From assembly GCA_947623745.1 (NCBI GenBank), contig CANQHN010000015.1, positions 1 through 64,000 on the forward strand: 64,000 nt of DNA, read 5' to 3'. The DNA comes from an uncultured Oscillospiraceae bacterium. GTDB lineage: Bacteria; Bacillota; Clostridia; Oscillospirales; Oscillospiraceae. Shown in pieces: positions 22,908 to 31,498 of the stretch; the stretch's first letter is position 1, and every line of letters begins with the position of its first letter. The translations under genes were made by a program, and so were the position numbers. A model generated the notes under the pieces. That model had not been told where the DNA came from. It ran no database searches and saw nothing but the letters and a program-made list of their open reading frames with translations.

Positions 22908-24932
22908 TCACGGCGCGGCGGGAGGGGTTCCCTGGCCGTTCTGGGCCTGCCGCGCCGCCTTGCGCTGCTTCTTCCGCTCCGCCGCCTCGGGGTTGTTGAG
23001 GGCCCAGTGGATCTTGTAGACATAGTGGCTGAAGAGGGAGGAGTCCTTCCCGTGGGCGGAGACTTCCGCCATAGCCTCGGCCATCATCTCCTCGGGCTTG
23101 ACGGCCCCGTAGCGGGAGATGGCGCCCATCTGGTAGAGAGCCATCCGGGCCTGCTCCGCCCTGCTCAGGGCGGGCCCGGTGTTGGAGGGCTCCGCGGGCT
23201 GGCTGCGGGACTCGGCCTTGGGCTTCCAGAACTCCCACCAGTGCTTCCGATACCCCCCGGGGGGCTCCTGGGCGGGTGCCTGGGCGGGCGCCTCGGCGGG
23301 CATCTGGGCGGTGGGGACGAGCTTCAGGAACTTCGCCATGTCGGACTGCTCGCCGTTGTCAAGGGCCTGCTGGGCCTCCTCCCGGATCTGCTTTCTGGCC
23401 TTCACGCTTATATCGGCGTCGATACCCCGGAGCTCTTTGCCCGGGCCGTAATTGAGCCTGCTCATGTTGTCCCCCAGGTCCACGGCGGCCTTGCCGGTCC
23501 TGGCGTCTGCCTGTCCGAATTTGCCCAAAAAGTCTATGTAGGACCCTTTCTCTTTGATCTTGCCGCCGTTTTTCCGGATCTTTGCCTCCTTCAGCATGGC
23601 CTTCCACAGCGCCGCGTTGATGATGTCGGCGGTCACCTCGCCGCGGGCATACGCACGGAGGCTGGTGGCCTCATGCTCCCTGCTCCCGGGGGTCTGGGGG
23701 AGACCGAGGTTCTGAATGTGCTTGGCCACCGCGTCGTTGCGCACCATGTCGCTGATGATATGGCCCTGCTCATGGGTGCCGGCGAAGCGGGGGGCGGCGG
23801 TCAGGAAGCGGACCCGATCCCGAACCTGGCTGTTGTACCATCTTATATTGTTCTCCTTCACCTGCTCCGGGGTCAGGTCTCCCGGGTTTTCGGGGTCGAT
23901 GTATTTCCACTCGTTGACGGCCTGTTCCCGAGCGGGGTTGAAGCTGACATCATACGCCGCGTCGGGGCGGAACTGGGTACGGGTGGACATGGAGCCCTCG
24001 CTCTCCTCGCCGAAGGTGGTGATGCGCTTGCGCAGCTTGGGGAAGCTCTGCTGCATCCGCAACATCTCCACCAGGCGCTCGCGCAGGCTCCTGGGGTCGG
24101 TCCCCTTGGGGATCCCTCCCTTCATCTCGTGGCCCACGATGCGGGCATAGGCGTTCTGGAGGGCCTGCACGTTCTCTTCATCGGAGATATTGGGGTCGTA
24201 CTGGGGCAGAGTCGTCTCCGGGTCCATGTAGAAGGGGTCGCTCTCCCCCGGCAGGTTGTTGTCCGCCGGATGGGGGGCGCTGGCGTCCCGCTTCCAGGGG
24301 GCCGCGTCGATCATGCGGTCCAGCTCGGCCTCGCTCATGGGGTCGTCCTGGATGCTCTCCTCCGACCCATTCCGCGAGGGTGTCTCATCAAAGCCGAAGA
24401 GAGACTTGAAGAAATCGGTGAAGGCGTTGCCCAGCATGGGCGCCTGGGCCGCCGGGGCGGGGGAGAAGCTCTGGAGCCCGCCGGACAGCCCGCCGTCCAT
24501 GGCCTGGGCGGCGATGGCGTCGGCCCCCGCCTCCGCGCCGGAGTCGTACAGGGGCAGGCCGGCCTGGCCGCCCATGGCCGCGCCCCGGCTCTGCTGGACC
24601 ACGTGGCCCAGCTCATGGGACAGCAGCCGCTCTCCGGCCTCGGTCCCCGGCTGGAAGGCGCCGGGGGCGAAGCGGATCAGATCGCCCTGGGCGACGGCGT
24701 CGGCCCCCAGCTGTCCGGGCAGGTCGGACTGGACCAGGCGGACCTGGGAGACGCCGGGGCCGAAGTGGGCCTCCATCCGCTCCCGCATGGCCCCGTCCAG
24801 GTCGATGGGGGTGGCGTGCTCCCCCTCCACCGCCGCCTGGACCGAGCGGACAGCCTCCGCCGCCGGGGTATCGGAGGGCAGAGACCGAGGCCGCTTCACG
24901 GCGGGGCGCGCTTTGTCGGCCCACTGCTGCAT
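22908..24932 (-). CDS. DUF4157 (eCIS core domain) protein with two HExxH motifs
   Basis: Protein of 674 residues without a signal peptide. The N-terminal part (about 38-150) is a DUF4157/eCIS-core domain with HELGHVVQQSRG at 106-117, a zincin-like motif. A second zincin-like motif, HEQGHIISDMV, lies at 387-397, followed by SREHEATSLRAYARGEVTADI, which could hold a third ligand. The tail is Pro/Ala-rich. DUF4157 domains are typical of cargo proteins of extracellular contractile injection systems, but no sheath, tube or baseplate genes are in the window. The start is ATG 24932 (GTG 24935 is possible), after AAAGGAGGGG. Confidence 0.8.
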   Translation of the reverse strand: MQQWADKARPAVKRPRSLPSDTPAAEAVRSVQAAVEGEHATPIDLDGAMRERMEAHFGPGVSQVRLVQSDLPGQLGADAVAQGDLIRFAPGAFQPGTEAGERLLSHELGHVVQQSRGAAMGGQAGLPLYDSGAEAGADAIAAQAMDGGLSGGLQSFSPAPAAQAPMLGNAFTDFFKSLFGFDETPSRNGSEESIQDDPMSEAELDRMIDAAPWKRDASAPHPADNNLPGESDPFYMDPETTLPQYDPNISDEENVQALQNAYARIVGHEMKGGIPKGTDPRSLRERLVEMLRMQQSFPKLRKRITTFGEESEGSMSTRTQFRPDAAYDVSFNPAREQAVNEWKYIDPENPGDLTPEQVKENNIRWYNSQVRDRVRFLTAAPRFAGTHEQGHIISDMVRNDAVAKHIQNLGLPQTPGSREHEATSLRAYARGEVTADIINAALWKAMLKEAKIRKNGGKIKEKGSYIDFLGKFGQADARTGKAAVDLGDNMSRLNYGPGKELRGIDADISVKARKQIREEAQQALDNGEQSDMAKFLKLVPTAQMPAEAPAQAPAQEPPGGYRKHWWEFWKPKAESRSQPAEPSNTGPALSRAEQARMALYQMGAISRYGAVKPEEMMAEAMAEVSAHGKDSSLFSHYVYKIHWALNNPEAAERKKQRKAARQAQNGQGTPPAAP

Positions 24933-24969
24933 CACGATCCCCTCCTTTCAGCCGGCAGTCCATTTTCCA

Positions 24970-25016
24970 TAGAATAATATAAATACTATTCTACGGGAAA
25001 ACCGTACAGATGTCAA
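24970..25016 (-). promoter_or_regulatory. strong promoter with inverted-repeat operator (DUF4157 gene)
   Basis: On the minus strand, TTGACA (25016-25011), 17-bp spacer and TAGAAT (24993-24988). An inverted repeat TAGAATA-N10-TATTCTA (24970-24993) covers the -10 and start region, a typical repressor site position. Confidence 0.6.
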
Positions 25017-25130
25017 TTTCTCCAGCACAAAATGAAGGAAAACACGCCGAACGGCGTCCGGCCGGGAGCGCTTGCGCCGGGTTCCAGCGGGACACGCTTT
25101 TTCTGCGCCCGCACTTTTCCAGCAAACAGA

Positions 25131-25161
25131 GTCATCCCCGGGCCGGCGGCCCGGGGATGAC
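25131..25161. terminator. terminator-like hairpin in a divergent region
   Basis: A 14-bp perfect stem (GTCATCCCCGGGCC with its complement, 3-base loop) followed on the plus strand by GTTTTG. Both neighbouring genes point away from it, so it has no obvious gene to terminate. The rest of 25017-25340 shows no gene. Confidence 0.55.
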
Positions 25162-25340
25162 GTTTTGATATGAGATGAGGGCCCCGCTCCCAATCACAGT
25201 GAAGAGAGGTAAAACAGTCCGCTGTATGGCGGCCAGGTCGGTGTCAAACATATCGCAGAATTTACACGCCCCATGGTGAGACCGCCGGAGACGGCCGTCC
25301 AGCCCCGGCCACAGAAAGGAGGGACATGGAAATCCGGGGC

Positions 25341-25370
25341 TTGACGGCCGATATCGGCCGGTTTTAGCAT
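25341..25370 (+). promoter_or_regulatory. MerR-type promoter/operator
   Basis: TTGACG (25341-25346), 18-bp spacer and TAGCAT (25365-25370). A perfect 16-bp palindrome CGGCCGATATCGGCCG at 25345-25360 lies between -35 and -10, where MerR-family proteins bind. It should autoregulate the MerR gene and its lipoprotein partner. Confidence 0.65.
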
Positions 25371-25395
25371 GAAAATGAAAGGGGAAAGTCGAAAT

Positions 25396-26151
25396 ATGGG
25401 CCGCCAAAAAGACGCCGGCAAAACCATCGGAGAGGTAGAGAAGCTCACGGGGATTCCGAAGCGGACACTGAAGTATTACATCGAGCGGGGCCTTCTGACG
25501 CCGCAGCGCAAGTCGAGCAGCGGATATTGGCTGTACAGCGAGGAGGACATCCGGAGACTGCGGCTGATCTTCCTGTGCCGGGAGCTGGAGTACAGCGACA
25601 GCGGGATACGGACGCTGCTGGCCGCCCCGGAGGTGCGGTGGCAGGAGGAGCTGGACCGGCAGATCGACCTGCTGCTCGAGCAGCGGGGACAGACCGAGGA
25701 AAAGCTTGTCGCCGCCGAACTGATGCGCTGCTGTTGGCGAACCAGAGGGACGCTGGAGCGGGACGCGGGGGCGCTCTCTCCCGCGCTGGGGGAGCTGTTT
25801 GAAAAGGACCGCCCGCCCCGGCTGCGGGCGGGGGCGCGGGAGGAACTGTGCCGCACCATTTATGGGGCGCTTTCCGAGGCACTGGGCACGGACCGTCCTC
25901 CGGAGTGCCTGAAAAAGCTGCTTAGGGAAGACCCCGCCGGGGGTGAGGTCCAGGCGTGGGCCGCGGCGCTGTGCCAGGTGTTCCGGGCGCGGGCGGGGCT
26001 GTCCCCGGAGGAGGTGCTGTTTGCGTTCCGGCTGTCAGGCGCCCTCGGCGGCATGGACCTGCTGCTGGACGAGATGCTGGGACAAGAGGGCGCGGCCAGG
26101 TCCCTGACGGAGACCGTCCAGCTATACTGCGACAGAGCAAACCCAAATTGA
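25396..26151 (+). CDS. MerR-family transcriptional regulator
   Basis: Regulator of 251 residues with the MerR winged-helix domain at the N-terminus (TIGEVEKLTGIPKRTLKYYIERGLLTP, then YSEEDIRRLRLI) and a long helical effector region without obvious metal-binding cysteines. I place the start at 25396. The upstream ATG at 25369 overlaps the -10 of the promoter and could not be translated from it. The palindrome at 25345-25360 suggests autoregulation. A lipoprotein gene follows after 18 bases, so both are probably one unit. The inducer is unknown. Confidence 0.87.
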   Translation: MGRQKDAGKTIGEVEKLTGIPKRTLKYYIERGLLTPQRKSSSGYWLYSEEDIRRLRLIFLCRELEYSDSGIRTLLAAPEVRWQEELDRQIDLLLEQRGQTEEKLVAAELMRCCWRTRGTLERDAGALSPALGELFEKDRPPRLRAGAREELCRTIYGALSEALGTDRPPECLKKLLREDPAGGEVQAWAAALCQVFRARAGLSPEEVLFAFRLSGALGGMDLLLDEMLGQEGAARSLTETVQLYCDRANPN

Positions 26152-26169
26152 GATATGGAGGTCATAAAG

Positions 26170-27885
26170 ATGAAGAGATTTCTTGCGCTTTTCCTTGGGC
26201 TGGCGATGCTGCTGTCCCTGACCGCCTGCGGCGGGCAGCCGGGCGCGGCGGGCGGCGGGGTGTCCTCCAGCGGGACGCCGGCGGCCAGCTCGTCTGCCCC
26301 CGGCGGTGAGGAGCCCGCCAGGCCGTCCGGCGGCGGGGAGATCCCGAAGATATTCACCCTCCGGCCCACCATCGAGGAGACTGTGCTGGTGGACGAAAAG
26401 GACGTGAAGATCACCGCCACCGGGCTGAACTACAACAATTATTCCGCGCAGCTGGACCTGGTGCTGGAGAACAACAGCGCGCAGGATCTGTCCTTCTCCA
26501 CCGGGACCCTCGCCTGCAACTGCAATTCGGTCAACGGATACATGGTGGACGGGCTGTATTTCAGCACCGACATCCCGGCGGGGAAGAAGTCCAATGAGAG
26601 CGTTTCCATCGGCCAGGATGACCTGATCATGATGGGCATCACTGACATCGCGGATATCGAGCTGGGGTTCCGGATCTCCGACGACGATTATGACGACTAT
26701 CTGGTGACGGGCCCCATCCAGCTCAAGACCTCTCTGGCCGGCAGCTACGACGATTCCGAGGATACTTACCAGACCGCGCTGAACAGCGGCGCGCTGTCCG
26801 CGGCCCTCAATTACTCGGTGGACCAGTTTTCCGCAGAGGAGCTGTACAGTGAGCAGGGCGTGCGGGTGGTGTCAGAGGCCCTGATCACCAACCGGGACGG
26901 CGAACAGGCCATTCTGCTGGAGATAGAGAACACCTCGGACCGGCGGGTGAATGTGCGCACGGGGCAGTTCCGCATCAATGGGCTCCAGGTCCAGAGCGGC
27001 GCCTGGTCCAGTGACGACATCAACGCCGGAAAGCGGCGGGTGCTGGGGCTGCGGCTCACCTCCATGCTGGACAGCGGCTACTGGGACCTGTTCGGGATCA
27101 CGGACATCGGGAGTGTGGACTTCACGCTGGGCCTCACGGACCCGGATGGGAACCTGCTCTGTGACGGCAGGGAGGTCAGCATCGTGATCCCGGGGGCCGA
27201 TGCCTCCTACAGCGACGCCGGGGACCTGGCTTACAGCGGGAATGAGATCCGCATCGTCGCAAAGGGGATCGTGCCGGACAGCTTGTCGTACAGCGACGAT
27301 ATCCATGTACTGTTCCTGGTGGAAAACGGAAGTCCCAGCGACGTCAATGTAGACGTGGGATATGACACCCTCTCCGTCAACGGCTACATGACCAGCTTCA
27401 TCGCCTTCGGCGGGGAGATCCCGGCGGGCTGGAGCCGCGTGATGGACGTGGAGCTGATGGGCTACTCCCTGGAGGAAAACGGGATCGGGGAGGTCGCGGA
27501 CATCGCGGATGTGGAGATGACCTTTGAGATCCGGGACAGGAATTACAAAACGATCGCGGAGCCTGTGGTGACGATCGGCGAGGGGGGCAAGCCTGTGGCG
27601 GAGCCCGCCTCCGGCACCGCTCCCGGCGTCAGCCCGGAGTTCAAAAAGCTGATGGACGACTGCGAGACGTTTTTCGACGAGTACGCGGCCTTTATGGCCA
27701 GCTACCAGGAGTCCGGCGCGTCCAGCGGTCTCTTGACGGATTACATCTCCATCCTGAGCCGGTATGCGGAGATGTCGGAGAAGCTGGAGGAGATCGACGA
27801 GGACTCCCTGTCCGCGGCGGATGCGGCGTACTACGTGGAGGTGATGACCCGGATCTCGGACAAGCTGGCGGAGAGCGGGGCGTGA
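26170..27885 (+). CDS. large hypothetical lipoprotein
   Basis: Lipoprotein of 571 residues. The signal peptide ends in the lipobox LLSLTACGG, and is followed by a Ser/Ala/Pro/Gly linker (about 20-60). The body holds beta-rich repeats that recur about three times (LDLVLENNSAQDLSF..VNGYMVDG; AILLEIENTSDRRVNV..INGLQVQ; VLFLVENGSPSDVNV..VNGYMT), suggesting tandem Ig-like folds. A helical C-terminal part covers about 490-571. I do not recognise a named family. The start follows GGAGG and is 18 bases after the MerR gene, which probably regulates it. Confidence 0.82.
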   Translation: MKRFLALFLGLAMLLSLTACGGQPGAAGGGVSSSGTPAASSSAPGGEEPARPSGGGEIPKIFTLRPTIEETVLVDEKDVKITATGLNYNNYSAQLDLVLENNSAQDLSFSTGTLACNCNSVNGYMVDGLYFSTDIPAGKKSNESVSIGQDDLIMMGITDIADIELGFRISDDDYDDYLVTGPIQLKTSLAGSYDDSEDTYQTALNSGALSAALNYSVDQFSAEELYSEQGVRVVSEALITNRDGEQAILLEIENTSDRRVNVRTGQFRINGLQVQSGAWSSDDINAGKRRVLGLRLTSMLDSGYWDLFGITDIGSVDFTLGLTDPDGNLLCDGREVSIVIPGADASYSDAGDLAYSGNEIRIVAKGIVPDSLSYSDDIHVLFLVENGSPSDVNVDVGYDTLSVNGYMTSFIAFGGEIPAGWSRVMDVELMGYSLEENGIGEVADIADVEMTFEIRDRNYKTIAEPVVTIGEGGKPVAEPASGTAPGVSPEFKKLMDDCETFFDEYAAFMASYQESGASSGLLTDYISILSRYAEMSEKLEEIDEDSLSAADAAYYVEVMTRISDKLAESGA

Positions 27886-27948
27886 CGGAACAGACGGTAA
27901 GGATGAGATCGTTTCAGGAAACGGGAAAAATCATAACAAGGTGAGACG

Positions 27949-27989
27949 AAAGGCCGCCTCGGCTGTTAGAACAGCCGGGGCGGCCTTTT
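27949..27989 (+). terminator. terminator of the merR-lipoprotein operon
   Basis: Stem AAAGGCCGCC..CGGCTGT pairing with ACAGCCG..GGCGGCCTTTT, with a T-run. Confidence 0.85.
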
Positions 27990-28071
27990 GAAAATGCGAA
28001 TCAAACAGCATCAAAGGCGGAGAAAACCCCCGCAGGGGGTTGCGACAAACGGAAAGTCCCGCGGGACGGCG

Positions 28072-28100
28072 TTGACTTTCCCCCGCCGCCGGGATATCAT
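28072..28100 (+). promoter_or_regulatory. promoter of the third TCS/ABC locus
   Basis: TTGACT (28072-28077), 17-bp spacer, TATCAT (28095-28100), 28 bases before the regulator start. Confidence 0.65.
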
Positions 28101-28128
28101 AAAATCATCCGCGACAGGGGGCGATGGT

Positions 28129-28791
28129 ATGAGCCGCATCCTCGTCATTGACGACGATCTGCACATCGGGAATATCCTGGAGGAGCTGCTGACCCGGGAG
28201 GGCCACGCCGTCTCCCGGGCCTACTCGGGCACCGAGGCCCTGCTGGCCCTGGACGCCGCCCGGCCCGACCTGGTGCTGCTGGACCTGATGCTCCCCGGCC
28301 TGCCCGGGGAGCAGGTGCTGCCCAAAATGCAGGGCATCCCGGTCATTGTCCTGTCCGCCAAGGCCGACGTGGACAGCAAGGTAAACCTCCTGCTGGGAGG
28401 CGCGGCGGACTACGTCACCAAGCCCTTCGACAGCCGGGAGCTGCTGGCCCGCGTCACCGCGGCCCTGCGCAGGGGAGCGGCTCCGGCGGGCGGGGCGCTG
28501 GTCTGGGGCCCTCTGCGGCTGGACCCGGACACCCGGCAGGTCACCGCCGGCGGCCGGGAGGCGCGCCTGACCCGGACGGAGTACGCTATCCTCCGCCTGC
28601 TCATGGCCAACCCCTCCCAGGTGGTCACCAAGTCCCTGCTGCTGGAGCGCCTGAGCGCCCACACCCCGGACTGCACCGAGCAGTCCCTCAAGACCCACAT
28701 GAGCAACCTGCGGAAAAAGCTGCGGGACGCCGGGGCGGGGGACCCCATCGAGGCGGTGTGGGGCATCGGGTTCAAGTTAAGGGAGCTTTAA
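28129..28791 (+). CDS. OmpR-family response regulator (BcrAB-linked)
   Basis: Response regulator of 220 residues: receiver (IDDD at 7-10, phospho-acceptor Asp52 in LLDLMLPG, Lys of TKPFD) and winged helix ending AVWGIGFKL. The start at 28129 begins the receiver strand MSRILVIDDD; the longer frame would cover the promoter. A separate promoter with three TCTTGAC repeats follows the gene and drives the ABC transporter. The kinase partner is the last gene of the locus (31499). The layout resembles lantibiotic or bacitracin resistance loci. Confidence 0.92.
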   Translation: MSRILVIDDDLHIGNILEELLTREGHAVSRAYSGTEALLALDAARPDLVLLDLMLPGLPGEQVLPKMQGIPVIVLSAKADVDSKVNLLLGGAADYVTKPFDSRELLARVTAALRRGAAPAGGALVWGPLRLDPDTRQVTAGGREARLTRTEYAILRLLMANPSQVVTKSLLLERLSAHTPDCTEQSLKTHMSNLRKKLRDAGAGDPIEAVWGIGFKLREL

Positions 28792-28805
28792 GCGATTTTT
28801 AATCC

Positions 28806-28860
28806 TCTTGACCAAATCTTGACTCTTTTCTTGACCGTTCCCTTTATCGTTTCCTGCTAC
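28806..28860 (+). promoter_or_regulatory. operator/promoter of the ABC transporter genes
   Basis: TCTTGAC occurs at 28806, 28817 and 28829 (11- and 12-bp steps). The last copy forms the -35 (TTGACC at 28831-28836), with a weak -10 (TGCTAC) at 28855-28860. Direct repeats of this spacing are typical targets of OmpR-family regulators. Confidence 0.6.
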
Positions 28861-28894
28861 ACTGGGGCCATCCAAACCAAAGGAGGTTCCAACT

Positions 28895-29809
28895 ATGGAC
28901 TATGTATTCACCGCCCAGGGCCTGACCAAGCGCTACGGCCGCTTCACCGCCCTGGACGGCCTGACCATGCGCGTGCCCCGGGGGGCCATTTACGGCTTCG
29001 TGGGGCGCAACGGCGCGGGCAAGACCACCCTGATCCGCCTGCTCTGCGGCCTGCAGTTCCCCACCTCCGGCCAGTATTCCATCTACGGCGTGGACAGCCG
29101 GGACCGGAAGATCGCCAAGTCCCGCCGCCGGATGGGGGCGGTGGTGGAGACCCCGTCCATCTACCTGGATATGTCCGCCGAGGACAACCTGAAGCAGCAG
29201 TACCGCATCCTGGGCCTGCCCGACTTCACCGGCGTGCCGGAGCTGCTGGAGCTGGTGGGCCTGGGGGACACGGGGAAGAAAAAGGCGAAGAACTTCTCCC
29301 TGGGTATGAAACAGCGGCTGGGCATTGCCGTGGCCCTGGCCGGGGACCCGGACTTCCTGGTGCTGGACGAGCCTGTCAACGGCCTGGACCCCCAGGGCAT
29401 CATCGAAATTCGGGAGCTCATCCTGAAACTCAACCGGGAGCGGCAGATCACCGTGCTCATCTCCAGCCACATCCTGGACGAGCTGTCCAAGCTGGCCACC
29501 CACTACGGCTTCATCGACCACGGCCGCATGGTGCGGGAGATGAGCGCGGAGGAGTTGGAGGCCGCCGCCCGGAAATGTATGCGGGTCACCGTGTCCGACG
29601 TAGCGGCCCTGGCCCTGGTGCTGGACGGTCTGGGGGCGGAGTACAAGATCCTCTCCGACAGCCAGGCCGACGTGTACGCCAAACTGAACGTGACCCAGCT
29701 GACCCTGGCCCTGGCGGAGCGGGGCTGCGAGGTGCGCTCCATCGAGGAGCGGGACGAGAGCCTGGAGAGCTTCTTCGTCAACCTGGTGGGAGGTGGCCGG
29801 GATGCGTAA
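28895..29809 (+). CDS. ABC transporter ATP-binding protein (BcrA/LanF-like)
   Basis: ATPase subunit of 304 residues. Walker A GRNGAGKTT (about 38-46), signature FSLGMKQRLGIA and Walker B FLVLDEPVNGLDPQG match the BcrA/LanF branch, whose members protect against peptide antibiotics by exporting them or clearing them from the membrane. The start follows AAAGGAGG. It overlaps the first permease gene by 8 bases. Confidence 0.92.
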   Translation: MDYVFTAQGLTKRYGRFTALDGLTMRVPRGAIYGFVGRNGAGKTTLIRLLCGLQFPTSGQYSIYGVDSRDRKIAKSRRRMGAVVETPSIYLDMSAEDNLKQQYRILGLPDFTGVPELLELVGLGDTGKKKAKNFSLGMKQRLGIAVALAGDPDFLVLDEPVNGLDPQGIIEIRELILKLNRERQITVLISSHILDELSKLATHYGFIDHGRMVREMSAEELEAAARKCMRVTVSDVAALALVLDGLGAEYKILSDSQADVYAKLNVTQLTLALAERGCEVRSIEERDESLESFFVNLVGGGRDA

Positions 29810-30647
29810 CCTGCTCTCCGCCGGACTGGTCCGGCTGGCGCGGTGCAAGGCCCTCTGGATCACCGGCCTTCTGCTGGTGGGAAATACCCTCGTCGATATG
29901 CTCAGCCTCTGGTGGGAGGGGGTGGAGTACGGCCAATTTTCCCGCATTGACACCGGCTTTTTCGGGTTCACCCCGCTGCTGGCCATCTTCGCCGCCGTGG
30001 TCTGCGGCCTCTTCCTGGGGGGAGAACAGGCCGACGGCCCCCTGCGCAACAAACTGGTGGTGGGCCACTCCAAGACGGCGGTCTATCTGTCCCATCTGAT
30101 CCTCTGCGGCGCGGCGTCGCTGATCCTCTGCGCCTGCGCCGTGATTCCCGGCCTCGCTTTGGGGCTGCCCCTGCTGGGCGGATTCCGGATGGGCGCGGTC
30201 AGGGCTGTACTCTATATCCTGGGCATCTGCGCCCTGTCCCTGGCCCTTGCTGCCATCTTCACCCTGGTCGGCATGCTGGTGTCCAGCCGGGCCGTCTCCG
30301 TGACGGCGGCGATCCTGCTGGCCTGGGCGCTGCTGCTGGCCGGCGTCTATGTGGAGACCCGGCTCAACGCCGCCCCCACCGTGCCCGGTGTCTATGTTGT
30401 CACGGATGGAAGCGGGGGCACTATTGTTGAGGAGGCGGAGGAGTCTCCCAACCCGGATTATCTGCCAGAGGGGCCCGTCCGGGATGTATTCCAACTGCTG
30501 GACGATTTCTGCCCCGGAAGTCAGGTCATCCGATACGCCTCCCTGGAGGCGGCGCGGCCGGAGGTGCTGATGCTCTGGGACGGGGTGATCGTCCTGGCCG
30601 CCACCGGGGCGGGCCTGGCCCTGTTCCGACGGAAGGACCTGAAGTAG
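29802..30647 (+). CDS. ABC-2 permease, first subunit (LanE/BcrB-like)
   Basis: Membrane permease of 281 residues with about six helices. The start MRNLLSAGLVRLARCKALW is nearly the same as in the next gene (MRNLLSANFARLWKSPVFW), and both end in LFRRKDLK or LFQRKDLK, so the two permeases arose by duplication. Start ATG 29802 follows GGGAGG and overlaps the ATPase gene. It forms a heteromeric channel with its neighbour by inference. Confidence 0.87.
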   Translation: MRNLLSAGLVRLARCKALWITGLLLVGNTLVDMLSLWWEGVEYGQFSRIDTGFFGFTPLLAIFAAVVCGLFLGGEQADGPLRNKLVVGHSKTAVYLSHLILCGAASLILCACAVIPGLALGLPLLGGFRMGAVRAVLYILGICALSLALAAIFTLVGMLVSSRAVSVTAAILLAWALLLAGVYVETRLNAAPTVPGVYVVTDGSGGTIVEEAEESPNPDYLPEGPVRDVFQLLDDFCPGSQVIRYASLEAARPEVLMLWDGVIVLAATGAGLALFRRKDLK

Positions 30648-30659
30648 GGGGGCGGCGGC

Positions 30660-31484
30660 ATGAGAAATCTGCTGTCCGCCAACTTCGCCCGGCTGTGGAA
30701 GTCCCCGGTGTTCTGGGTGCTGGAGGGGGCCGCGGCGCTGTTCGCCGCCTTGGTCTACGGCCTGGCGCTGGCGAACGTCCACGACTTCGGCCCCACCTGG
30801 GCCGTGGAGCGGGCCAACGCCAATTTCTTTCTCGAAATGATGTACCTGGGCCCTGCCCTGGCGATCTTTGCCGGGTTCTACACCGGCGTGGAGCACAGCG
30901 ACGGCACCATCCGCAACAAGCTGTCTACCGGCCACCTCCGCCGGAACGTGTATTTGGCAAATCTCCTGGTGTGCGCCGCCGTGGGGGTGCTGCTCCTGCT
31001 GACCCACGCTTTGGTGGCCTGCGCCGTGTCCCTGGCGCTCCTGCCCGCCGCGCTGGAGCTGACCCGTCCGGCCTGGAGCCTGTTCTGCGCGGCCTGTGTC
31101 CTGATGGCCTATGCGGCCCTGTTCACGCTGGCGGCCATGCTGGACACCAACCGCCCCCGGATGCTGGTGGTGTCCCTGGCGGCGTCGCTGGCGCTGCTGC
31201 TGGCCGGGATGATGGTGAGCAGCCATCTCTGGGACTTGGAGCTGGCGCTCCAGACCATCCAGGCCCAGCCGGACGCCTTTGCCGACCCGGAGGGCCGGTA
31301 TCGGATGCTGCTGGACATGAGGACCCTTTTCCGGGTCCTGGAGGGCCTGCTGCCACCGGCGCAGATCATGTATCTGACCGGCCAGGAGGGGGGCGCGGCC
31401 TATCTGCCCTTCTGCTCCCTGGGGATCGCGGCGGGGGTCACGTCGCTCGGTCTGGCCCTGTTCCAGCGGAAGGATTTGAAGTGA
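30660..31484 (+). CDS. ABC-2 permease, second subunit (LanG/BcrB-like)
   Basis: Membrane permease of 274 residues with about six helices, paralogous to the upstream gene (same GVEHSDGTIRNKLSTGHLRR-type cytosolic segment as GGEQADGPLRNKLVVGHSK). Starts 12 bases after the first permease gene stops. Completes the ATPase plus two-permease set seen in lantibiotic immunity transporters. Confidence 0.87.
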   Translation: MRNLLSANFARLWKSPVFWVLEGAAALFAALVYGLALANVHDFGPTWAVERANANFFLEMMYLGPALAIFAGFYTGVEHSDGTIRNKLSTGHLRRNVYLANLLVCAAVGVLLLLTHALVACAVSLALLPAALELTRPAWSLFCAACVLMAYAALFTLAAMLDTNRPRMLVVSLAASLALLLAGMMVSSHLWDLELALQTIQAQPDAFADPEGRYRMLLDMRTLFRVLEGLLPPAQIMYLTGQEGGAAYLPFCSLGIAAGVTSLGLALFQRKDLK

Positions 31485-31498
31485 AGTAGGTGAACGCC

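Noticed and set aside
22908..24932. Claim of a full contractile injection system at this locus
   Set aside because: Only the DUF4157 protein is present; neighbours are a DNA repair gene and a MerR regulator.
25326..25367. Possible 13-residue leader peptide (MEIRGLTADIGRF) before merR
   Set aside because: The ribosome site is only 3 bases from the ATG, and the sequence is explained by the MerR promoter and palindrome.
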